Positions 17,979 through 27,555 of a DNA stretch of 37,012 nucleotides are shown in pieces. A program made the position numbers and the translations under genes. How positions within the stretch are numbered: position 1 is the stretch's first letter; each line of letters opens with the position of its first letter. The stretch comes from Bacteroidota bacterium (GTDB lineage: Bacteria; Bacteroidota; Bacteroidia; B-17B0; Aurantibacillaceae), in contig JABDBZ010000017.1 of the NCBI GenBank assembly GCA_013288385.1, forward strand, positions 1 through 37,012. The letters run 5' to 3'. The notes beneath the pieces were generated by a model, which searched no databases, was not told where the DNA came from, and saw only the letters and a list, made by a program, of their open reading frames with translations.

Positions 17979-20900
17979 ATGATAAAAAAGATTTTAGGAT
18001 TGGATATTGGGGTTTCTTCTGTTGGCTTGTCAGTTGTAATAGACAACGAAGGGCAAAAGGAAATTAAAGAATTGGCTGTAAGAATAGTCCCTGAAGATCC
18101 AAACTTTCATGGCAAGTTCTATTCAGGAAATACAGCGAGTAAAAATTTAAGCCGTACTACTGACAGAGGTATAAGGCGAAATAATCAACGCTTCAAGCAA
18201 AGAAGAGATGTTCTTTATAATACTTTGAAAGAACAGCAAATGTATCCTACGGATATACTATTTAATTTACCTGCTTTAGAATTATATGGTTTACGAGCCA
18301 AAGCAGTTACAGATAAAATATCTCTGCAGCAATTAGGCAGAGTATTAATCTTATTAAATCAACGTCGTGGTTTCTTAAGCAATAGAAAATCCAACTCGGA
18401 AGAAGAAAACTCAACGGATTATAAAAAACGTATTGCAGAGTTACAAACGGAATTAAACGGAAAGACTATAGGGCAGCAGTTATATAATGAATTACAAAGG
18501 ACTAAAAACATATTGGAAATATTAATACGTGAAAGAACGTATTTAAGAGTTTCATATATAGAAGAGTTTGACAGGATATGGGAATACCAAAAACAATTCC
18601 ATCCGGATACTTTAACTGGCGGGATAAATGAAGATGAAAATAAAGGTACTTTATATAACATCATTCGTAATAAAATTATCTTTTATCAAAGACCTTTAAA
18701 AAGTCAAAAGGGTTTGATTTCAAATTGTCTTTTTGAGAAACATCATAAAGCTATAACTAAATCATCTCCATATTTTGAAATTTTTAAGATATGGCAAAAA
18801 ATCAACGATCTTGAAACAACATTTGAAGATGGCTCAAAACTTAAGCCAAACTTAGAACAAAAAGAAAAACTATTCCATGATTTGTTTTATGGAGAAAGTC
18901 TTAACAATAAATTTAAATTAACTGTTACTGAAACAAAGAAAATTCTTGGCCTTAAAAGAACGGAAGGATATTTAAATTTTACTGAGCTTGATGGCAGCAG
19001 AACATATTCAATTATAAAAGATGCGTTAATAAAGGCAAAAATTGAAAAGCCTGAACAATTTTTATTTTTCAATTTGGATAAACATGATGAAAAAGGAGGA
19101 TTACTTGAACTGTGGCATATTACATATTCATTGCCAAGTGAATCCGAAGTAATAAATGCTTTACATAAAAGAATTGGTTTTACAATTGAACAAGCTACCA
19201 TTATTGCCAAAGCCGTTGGGTATAATGTGGATTATGGTAGCCTTTCAACCCGCGCTATACGACAATTAATTCCACATTTACAAAAAGGTCTGGGATATAG
19301 CGAAGCGTGTGATGCTGTTGGTTACGACCATAGCGGTTATAAAACCAAAATAGAAGTAAAAGAAAAACTAAAGCCTATTCTTCAAAACAGCTTAAGAAAT
19401 CCGGTTGTTGAACAAATATTAAATCAAGTAGTCAACATTGTAAATCTTGCTATTGATAAGCATGGTAAATTTGACGAAATAAGAGTTGAGTTAGCGAGAG
19501 AACTTCGTAATAGTGCAAAAACCCGAAAAAATATTGCCAACCTCAACAGCAAGAATAAAAAAGAAAACGACAAAGTACGAGAAATTTTAAAAAACGAATA
19601 CGCTTTTAAAATTGTAAATGCCAGAGATACTCAACGATATAAATTATGGAACGAAACTGATAAGCAATGCCTTTATTGTAATAACCCTATTTCAAAAACT
19701 GATTTCATTAACGGCAACGGAGAGATTGATCATATTTTACCTAAGTCGCGCTCCTTTAGTAATAACATGAATAATTTCATTCTTGCTCATAGAAAATGTA
19801 ATAGTGGTAATGAAGGCAAAAATCAAATGACAGCTTATGATTTTATGAAATCAAAAGGTGATGAAACATTCGATCAATATACTCAAAAAGTAAACAATTT
19901 TTATAAAGACGGGAAAGGCTCCATTTCAAAAGCAAAGTTCAAGAATCTTATGTGCAAAGGAGAAGATATTCCTTCTGATTTTGTGGAACGCATGAAAAAA
20001 GATTCTCAATACATAGCAAAAGAGGCCGTAAAAATGTTGAAAACAGTTTGTGAGAACACTTATACAACTACAGGACAAATTACAGATTTCTTGCGTGAAA
20101 AATGGGAGTTAAAAAATGTTTTGCAAGAATTAAGCTTTGATAAATATAAGGCTATTGGGCAAATAGAAACAAGAGAGTATAAGGACAGAATTGGTGACAT
20201 TAAATCTTACGAGACAATTAAAGATTGGAGTAAAAGAGATGACCACAGGCATCACGCTGTTGATGCTTTAATATGCGCTTTAACAGATCAAAAAATTATT
20301 TTCAAATTAAATAATCTCAATAAGATTTATCAATTGGAACGTGAAGCACTTGGGCAAGATGAAATTAAAAAGATAGAAAAATTCATCAGCGATGAAATCA
20401 AGCCTAATAAAAAATTTGATTTAAAATCATTTGCTGATTTATCAGATAATTGGTTTGATCAACCAATAACTGATTTTAAAAATAAAGCTAAGAAACATTT
20501 AGAAAATATTTTTATTTCCATTAAAAAGTCATCTAAAGTTTTAAGTAAAAACATTAATCAACCTAAGCATGCCGAACCACAAATTACTTGGACGCCCCGT
20601 GGCCGATTGCATGAAGAAACCGTTATGGGCAAAGTAAAGAAGATTGCAGATAAAAAAACTAAGATTAATGAAAAATTTACTGAGATTGAGAATATTGCAC
20701 ATCCACATATTAAATCTATCATAAAAGAACATTTATTGCAATTTGAGAATAATGCTTCTATAGCTTTTGCTTCTAAAACCCTTAAAAAGAACCCTATTAA
20801 ATATAATAATGAAGAAATAAAAGAAGTGATTCTTTACGAAGAAACTTGTACCAAAAGGGTTGCCATTACAGAAAATATTACAACTGCACAAATTGAAAAA

Positions 20901-21574
20901 ATAGCGGATGAAAAAATAAAAGCCATTATAAAAGTACGAATCAATGAAAAGGGCGGAAAAATAAAGGAAGCTTTTGTTAACCTTAAAGAAAATCCACTAT
21001 GGCTAAATAAAGAAAAAGGTATACAAATAAAATCAGTTACTGTATATGATGAAAGCAAAGTAGAGAAAATAAGAAACGGCTATGTTAAAACTGGTAGCAA
21101 TCATCATGCACTTATATATAGAGATGAAAACGGAAAGTATAATGATAAGGTTATATCGTTATGGGAAGCAGTTGAAATAGGTAAATTAAATATTGAGCAA
21201 ACTAAAAAACCATATCCTATTATAAGCAAAAAAGATAATTCAGAGCTAGGAAAATTTCAGTTCTCCATGCAGATAAATGATTTGTTCGTTTTTGATTTAA
21301 AACATTCCGAAAATCTAACAGAAGACAAAATTAATTTCTTTGACTCTTCAAACAGAAATAACTTAAGCAAAAAACTATTTAGAATTCAAAAACTTTCCAA
21401 AAATAGCGTAGGACAATTTCAAATTGATTTTAGACATCATTTAGAAACAACTGTAAATAGAAATGAAAATGAATTAAGAGGAATTACTTGGGAACGTTTT
21501 CAATCAAACGATCACTTGAAAAGACTTACAAAAATTAGAATAAATCATTTAGGAGAAATTATAAAAATCGGCGA

Positions 21575-21578
<4 letters not shown>
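17979..21578 (+). CDS. cas9: CRISPR-associated endonuclease Cas9, type II-C
   Basis: Cas9 cuts target DNA under guidance of crRNA:tracrRNA. All nuclease residues are present: RuvC-I D9 (ILGLDIGVSSVG), RuvC-II E504 (RVELARELRN), HNH H585 (EIDHILPKSRSFSN) and RuvC-III H759 and D762 (HHAVDALICAL). An arginine-rich bridge helix lies near 57-82 (RGIRRNNQRFKQRR). The REC region spans about 83-480, with a Cys-rich HNH start (C564-x2-C567, and C607 in HRKCN). TPRGRLHEETVMGKV near 871-885 leads into the WED and PAM-interacting region to 1199. The absence of csn2 and cas4 makes this II-C. The stop overlaps the cas1 start as ATGA. The PAM cannot be read from the sequence. Confidence 0.97.
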
Positions 21579-22815
<1,237 letters not shown>

Positions 22816-22822
22816 CTTCTCA

Positions 22823-22847
22823 TCATTGCGAACGGAGTGAAGCACTC
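22823..22847 (+). repeat. CATTGCGAACGGAGTGAAGC interspersed repeat
   Basis: TCATTGCGAACGGAGTGAAG followed by CACTC begins eight bases after the cas2 stop. This sequence type is a frequent intergenic repeat in Bacteroidota; only one copy is seen here. The rest of 22848-22910 shows nothing recognisable. Confidence 0.5.
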
Positions 22848-22910
22848 ATGCCAACGCTTTTACTATGTTTTTAGATTAGTCGTTATTTTTGATATAAAAC
22901 TCCTTAACAG

Positions 22911-22937
22911 AAACAAAAAATCCGGCTAATGGCCGGA
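22911..22937 (-). terminator. Intrinsic terminator of the CRISPR array transcript
   Basis: On the minus strand TCCGGC, loop CATTA and GCCGGA are followed by TTTTTTGTTT. It lies about 80 bases beyond the last repeat of an array read leftwards. On the plus strand the same hairpin lacks a T-run, so it is a minus-strand terminator. Confidence 0.75.
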
Positions 22938-22966
22938 CATTTGTTTGATAAAACCTCGTTTTTTTC

Positions 22967-23030
22967 ATTGATAAAAAGCAATCAAACCCTTGATTTTGTT
23001 GTGGTTTTTGACCTACCTGTTTTTATCAAT
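22967..23030 (-). other. Fold-back between the last repeat and array tail
   Basis: ATTGATAAAAA at 22967-22977 is a perfect 11-base inverted copy of TTTTTATCAAT at 23020-23030, which is part of the last repeat. In the minus-strand transcript the end of that repeat would pair with the tail across a 42-base loop just before the terminator. Confidence 0.5.
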
Positions 23031-23596
23031 AAGTCAAAGATACATTTTGAAAGCAAATCACAACACTTATGATCTTTATAATCAAAGTATGAATGTTTTT
23101 ATCAATAAGTCAAAGATACATTTTGAAAGCAAATCACAACTAATTCTACAATATTCGGCTGTGTACTTTCGTTTTTATCAATAAGTCAAAGATACATTTT
23201 GAAAGCAAATCACAACTATATTCTACGAACTCCATTTGATTAAATAGTTTTTATCAATAAGTCAAAGATACATTTTGAAAGCAAATCACAACAAGCTGAA
23301 GCTGAAAAATGGATTGAAGAAAGTTTTTATCAATAAGTCAAAGATACATTTTGAAAGCAAATCACAACTGTCTAGGAAATATCATTTTTGAATAAGTTGT
23401 TTTTATCAATAAGTCAAAGATACATTTTGAAAGCAAATCACAACCTAGGATCAACTTTTAAATCAACATTTGAAGTTTTTATCAATAAGTCAAAGATACA
23501 TTTTGAAAGCAAATCACAACAAAGTATCCGTACTTCCAACTACTTTAAAAGTTTTTATCAATAAGTCAAAGATACATTTTGAAAGCAAATCACAAC
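23019..23596 (-). CRISPR. Type II-C CRISPR array, 8 repeats of 46 nt and 7 spacers of 30 nt
   Basis: Repeats start at 23019, 23095, 23171, 23247, 23323, 23399, 23475 and 23551. All eight read as identical, and every spacer is exactly 30 nt. In the crRNA sense (minus strand) the repeat begins GTTGTGATTTGCTTTCAAAA, continues TGTATCTTTGACTTATTG and ends ATAAAAAC. Orientation follows from the tracrRNA anti-repeat and the terminator at the left end. Each repeat has TTG at 2-4 and TATCTTTG at 23-30 with 18 bases between, a Bacteroidota promoter pattern, so crRNA synthesis may start in every unit. The oldest end would be at 23019 if spacers are added at the leader side. Identical terminal repeats suggest little decay. 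Confidence 0.98.
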
Positions 23597-23711
23597 TAAG
23601 TTATTTTATTATTGAAAAAATGAAGCTCATTATTAATCTATTAATTGTATTTTCAAATTTCCTCATCTCCCTTTTTTTTATACCTTTATATAATAGTATA
23701 AAAATAATATC
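23597..23711 (-). promoter_or_regulatory. AT-rich leader of the array and upstream region of the next gene
   Basis: These 115 bases lie upstream of the first-transcribed repeat and also upstream of the divergent secreted-protein gene at 23712. They are very AT-rich. TACCTTTA near 23680 on the plus strand is a 7/8 match to TAnnTTTG and could serve the secreted-protein gene. No exact consensus box is seen for the array. Confidence 0.45.
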
Positions 23712-25604
23712 ATGAAAAATTTTACACTTTACTTTTTCCTTTTTTTTATAACTGTATCCTCTTTTGCGCAAGTGTCAAACAAAAAAAATCTCCTTGACAA
23801 AACCGGTAACGCGCCGCAAAAAAAATCATTTGTCTTCAAAAAACAATCCACGGTTAATTTTAGCGCATTGAGTGAAGATTACAGTCCTAAACTTTTGGTT
23901 ACTGAAATGCCAAAAGAAGGAGAAGAAAAAATGGAAGAATACAATTATCCTCCTAATTATAAAACTAATCAAGCAAGAACAAGTAGTAGCACTTCAACTT
24001 TATCCACTTTAGTTAAGGGTATTAATTTTCAGGCTAATCCTTGGGGAATGAGTACTCCAAATGATAATGATGTCGCCATTTCTGATTCTGGTAAATTAAT
24101 TTCGGTTGTTAATACCAATATTCATGTACATGATGTAATTACTAATTCTGTTTATCCGTATAAATCATTAGCTGTATTCACTTCATCAATTAATAGTTTG
24201 CATCAAGAATTTGATCCAAAAGTAATGTACGATCCAAAAACAGATCGTTTCGTTTTAGTTTGTTTGGTTGGCTTTGTTGATACAACAAGTAAAGTTATTA
24301 TTGGCTTTTCTCAAACCAATAATCCCGCAGGCAACTGGAACTTATACACTCTTCCAGGAGATCCTTTAAACGTTGGGCTTTGGAGCGATTTCCCGATGAT
24401 CGCTATGACCAATAAAGAATTATTTTTCAGCGTAAATTATTTATATAATGATAGTACATGGCAAACCGGATTTGTTGAGACTTTAGTTTGGCAAATGAAA
24501 AAAGATAGTGGTTACGCAGGTTTGCCTATTGGTGCTACATTGCATCACAATATTAAATTCAATAACAAAGCCATCCGAAATTTATGTCCGGTCAAAGGCG
24601 GTAGTCAACTTTACGGACCAAACATGTATTTTGTTTCAAACAGAAATTTAGCGTCACAAAATGATAGTGTGTTTTTAGTAAACGTAACTGATACAATTGG
24701 CGCACCATCAGGAACTGTAACTACTCAGGTAATGATAACTAACCAGCCTTATTATTTTCCACCCAATGCGAGACAAACAGTTACTACAGATGTTTTAGCA
24801 ACTAATGATTGTAGAAATTTGGGTGCGTTTTATGAAAACAATAAAATTCAATTTGTACATAATACAATGAGTCCAACTAATAGTTTAGCAACCATTTATT
24901 ATGGCGTAATTGATAATCCTTCTGCGCCATCACCAACCGTAAGAGGTTACATCGTACAAAATGATACGGTTGATTTTGGTTATCCTAATATTTCGTATGC
25001 AGGAAATTCATCGAGTGATAATACGTCCATCATTACTTACGATCATAGTTCAAATAAAATTCTTCCTGGTTGCTCAGCCATTAGTGCTGATGCGCAAGGA
25101 AATTTTTCGCCCGTTTTAAAAATACAAGATGGTTCCCAGTATGTCAATTTATTGACTGGTAGTTTGGAGAGATGGGGAGATTATTCAGGTTCGCAAAGAA
25201 GATATAACAACCCCGGTGAAGTTTGGATGAGCGGTTATTATGGTTACCATTACAACATCAATTATCCTTACGCTCATGCTGCATGGGTAGCCCAAATTGC
25301 AACAGGTGGCATAGCTACAAATATTCAACAAGTAAATAAAAAAGAAACTTCTTCTGCAAATGTATTTCCTAATCCCGTTGTAGACATTTTTAGTGTGAGT
25401 TTAAATTTACCTAAACCAGAATATCTAAGTTTTGAATTATACGATTCACAAGGAAAATTAATAACAACACTTTTAAAAGATTGGGTTAAAGTAGAACAAA
25501 ATATTTTTAGTTTTAGAACTAACGAGCTTTCTAAAGGAATTTATATTTTAAAAATTACAGGAAATTATAATACGAATATTTCGAAGAAAGTAGTGGTTAA
25601 ATAA
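23712..25604 (+). CDS. Secreted protein with T9SS type A sorting domain
   Basis: The 630-residue protein has a signal peptide (MKNFTLYFFLFFITVSSFAQ) and a C-terminal type IX secretion sorting domain at about 550-630. That domain shows VFPNPVVDIFSVSLNL, FELYDSQGKLITTLL and the ending GIYILKITG...KKVVVK. It should cross the outer membrane through the gliding/PorSS machinery and be released or anchored at the surface. The middle (about 95-530) has repeated beta-strand motifs such as FDPKVMYDPKTDRFVLVCL and WSDFPMIAMTNKELFFSVNY, consistent with a beta-propeller-like fold, but no catalytic motif is recognised. Confidence 0.85.
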   Translation: MKNFTLYFFLFFITVSSFAQVSNKKNLLDKTGNAPQKKSFVFKKQSTVNFSALSEDYSPKLLVTEMPKEGEEKMEEYNYPPNYKTNQARTSSSTSTLSTLVKGINFQANPWGMSTPNDNDVAISDSGKLISVVNTNIHVHDVITNSVYPYKSLAVFTSSINSLHQEFDPKVMYDPKTDRFVLVCLVGFVDTTSKVIIGFSQTNNPAGNWNLYTLPGDPLNVGLWSDFPMIAMTNKELFFSVNYLYNDSTWQTGFVETLVWQMKKDSGYAGLPIGATLHHNIKFNNKAIRNLCPVKGGSQLYGPNMYFVSNRNLASQNDSVFLVNVTDTIGAPSGTVTTQVMITNQPYYFPPNARQTVTTDVLATNDCRNLGAFYENNKIQFVHNTMSPTNSLATIYYGVIDNPSAPSPTVRGYIVQNDTVDFGYPNISYAGNSSSDNTSIITYDHSSNKILPGCSAISADAQGNFSPVLKIQDGSQYVNLLTGSLERWGDYSGSQRRYNNPGEVWMSGYYGYHYNINYPYAHAAWVAQIATGGIATNIQQVNKKETSSANVFPNPVVDIFSVSLNLPKPEYLSFELYDSQGKLITTLLKDWVKVEQNIFSFRTNELSKGIYILKITGNYNTNISKKVVVK

Positions 25605-25610
25605 TTATAG

Positions 25611-25643
25611 AACTCTTCCAAAGTTTAGAACTTTGGAAGAGTT
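25611..25643. repeat. Perfect palindrome between convergent genes
   Basis: AACTCTTCCAAAGTT, loop TAG, AACTTTGGAAGAGTT: 15-bp perfect arms between the stop of the secreted protein and the stop of glmS. It can act as a bidirectional transcription end, though no long T-run follows on either side. It shares its core with the palindrome at 17621. Confidence 0.75.
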
Positions 25644-25670
25644 GGTTAACCGCACTAAACTTATTTTTGA

Positions 25671-27518
25671 TTACTCAACCGTTACGCTCTTCGCTAAATT
25701 TCTTGGTTGGTCAACATTACAACCACGCATCACCGCAATATGATATGATAATAATTGCCAAGGGATAACAGAAATTAATGGCACTAAGGTTTCATCTGTT
25801 TCAGGAATTTCAATTACATGATCCGCCGCTTTTCTTACTTCAGTATCACCCGCTGTAACTATCGCAATAATTTTTCCTTTTCTTGCTTTTACTTCTTGAA
25901 TATTACTTACTACTTTTTCATAATTAGCACCTTTAGTTGCAATTACAAAAACCGGCATCTCTTCATCAATTAAAGCAATTGGTCCGTGTTTCATTTCCGC
26001 TGCAGGATATCCTTCCGCATGTATATAAGAAATCTCTTTTAATTTTAAAGCGCCTTCAAGTGCAACCGGGAAACTCACACCACGACCTAAATACAAAGCA
26101 TTTCTACTATCTTTATATTGTGCTGCTATTTTTTTGATTTGATCATTTAATTTTAAAACTTCTTCTATTTTATTTGGAATCGCTTCCATTTCATAAAGTA
26201 ATTGTCTGAATCTGCTTTCTGCAATTGTTGATCTTAAACGCGCTACATGTAATGCCATTAATGTTAGCACGGTGACTTGCGCAGTAAATGCTTTTGTAGA
26301 CGCAACACCTATTTCAGGACCAGCATGCGTATAGCTTCCACCATGTGATGCACGAGGAATAGAAGAACCAACCACATTACAAACACCAATAATAGTTGCC
26401 CCTTTACTTTTTGCTAATTCAATCGCAGCTAAAGTATCTGCCGTTTCGCCACTTTGCGAAATGGCGATCACAATATCATCCTGATAAATAATTGGATTTC
26501 TGTATCTGAATTCAGAAGCATATTCTACCTCAACAGGAATACGCGCATATTCTTCAAATAAATATTCTCCAACCAAACCTGCATGCCACGAAGTACCACA
26601 CGCCACAAAAATAATTCGCTTTGCATTTTTAAATTTCCCTTCGTAATCAACAATACCGCCCAACTGCACTTTTCCTTCCTTTGGTATTAATCTTCCACGC
26701 ATACTATCTTTAACTGAACGTGGCTGCTCATAAATTTCTTTGAGCATAAAGTGATCATAACCGCCTTTCTCAATGGCTTCCAATTCCATATTCAATTCCT
26801 GAATATAAGGTGTAATCTCTTTATCTTTTAAGCTTCTAATCTTCAACTCATGTCCACGGCGAATAATAGCAACCTGCTCATCCTCCATATAAACTACGTT
26901 CTTAGTGTATTCAACAATTGGTGAAGCATCTGATGCAATATAAAAATCATCGTTGTTGCCAATTCCAATAACCATTGGACTTCCTTTTTTTGCAGCGATC
27001 AATGTGTCCGGATCATTTTTATCCATCACAACAATTGCATACGCTCCAATAACTTGTTTTAAAGCAGCAATAACAGCATGTCCTAATTTCATGCCTTCAT
27101 GCTTTTGAATATCTTCAATTAAATGAACAAGAACTTCCGTATCTGTTTGGGATATAAATTCATGTCCGCGTTTTTTTAATCGTTCTTTAATTGAAGAATA
27201 ATTTTCAATGATCCCATTATGGATCATAACAATATCTTTGCTGTTTGAATAATGCGGATGAGAATTTATATCATTTGGCTCTCCGTGTGTAGCCCAACGT
27301 GTGTGACCAATACCAATGCTCCCGCTTAAATCTTTTTCTTTACTTGCGGCAACAAGTTCACTTACCTTCCCTTTTTTCTTATAAACAGATAATGTTCCGT
27401 CAGGATTAATAAGTGCAACTCCAGCACTGTCGTAACCGCGGTATTCAAGTCTTTGCAGACCTTTAATCAAAATAGGATAAGCATCTTTGCTTCCGATATA
27501 TCCAACTATTCCACACAT
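25671..27518 (-). CDS. glmS: Glutamine--fructose-6-phosphate aminotransferase (isomerizing)
   Basis: GlmS makes glucosamine 6-phosphate from fructose 6-phosphate and glutamine, the first step to UDP-GlcNAc for peptidoglycan and LPS. The 615-residue product begins MCGIVGYIG; Cys2 is the amidase nucleophile. GIGHTRWATHGEPNDINSHP and the TDTEVLVHLI segment complete the glutaminase domain (2 to about 225). Two SIS domains follow (about 285-425 and 455-595), with ACGTSWHAGL, ISQSGETADTLAA, EGALKLKEISYIHAEGYPA and the ending LAKSVTVE. A TAAATTTG box lies just before the start. No glmS ribozyme-like leader fits in the 37 bases upstream. It follows the rluB-like gene on the same strand. Confidence 0.97.
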   Translation of the reverse strand: MCGIVGYIGSKDAYPILIKGLQRLEYRGYDSAGVALINPDGTLSVYKKKGKVSELVAASKEKDLSGSIGIGHTRWATHGEPNDINSHPHYSNSKDIVMIHNGIIENYSSIKERLKKRGHEFISQTDTEVLVHLIEDIQKHEGMKLGHAVIAALKQVIGAYAIVVMDKNDPDTLIAAKKGSPMVIGIGNNDDFYIASDASPIVEYTKNVVYMEDEQVAIIRRGHELKIRSLKDKEITPYIQELNMELEAIEKGGYDHFMLKEIYEQPRSVKDSMRGRLIPKEGKVQLGGIVDYEGKFKNAKRIIFVACGTSWHAGLVGEYLFEEYARIPVEVEYASEFRYRNPIIYQDDIVIAISQSGETADTLAAIELAKSKGATIIGVCNVVGSSIPRASHGGSYTHAGPEIGVASTKAFTAQVTVLTLMALHVARLRSTIAESRFRQLLYEMEAIPNKIEEVLKLNDQIKKIAAQYKDSRNALYLGRGVSFPVALEGALKLKEISYIHAEGYPAAEMKHGPIALIDEEMPVFVIATKGANYEKVVSNIQEVKARKGKIIAIVTAGDTEVRKAADHVIEIPETDETLVPLISVIPWQLLSYHIAVMRGCNVDQPRNLAKSVTVE

Positions 27519-27523
27519 AGTAT

Positions 27524-27531
27524 CAAATTTA
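27524..27531 (-). promoter_or_regulatory. Possible -7 box of glmS
   Basis: The minus strand reads TAAATTTG (TAnnTTTG), ending five bases before the glmS ATG, which implies an almost leaderless message. No -33 TTG is visible. Read-through from rluB is the alternative. Confidence 0.35.
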
Positions 27532-27555
27532 ACGAAAAAATTTATTTTAAATTGT

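Noticed and set aside
22911-22937. Terminator of the cas9-cas1-cas2 operon
   Set aside because: The T-run is present only on the minus strand, so it fits the array transcript rather than the cas operon.
22943-22988. A decayed ninth repeat in the same orientation, exactly 30 bases beyond the last repeat and 46 bases long, ending AAAC
   Set aside because: Base-by-base agreement is only about 19 of 46 and mostly at the two ends, which is close to what AT-rich DNA gives by chance. The inverted 11-mer in the same place is a better match.
23470-23715. Open frames running through the CRISPR array (also at 22990-23184)
   Set aside because: They are made of the repeat sequence read as protein and alternate with unrelated spacers.
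27519-27555. glmS ribozyme or riboswitch upstream of glmS
   Set aside because: Only 37 bases separate glmS from the preceding gene, too short for a glmS ribozyme, and no such core is seen.
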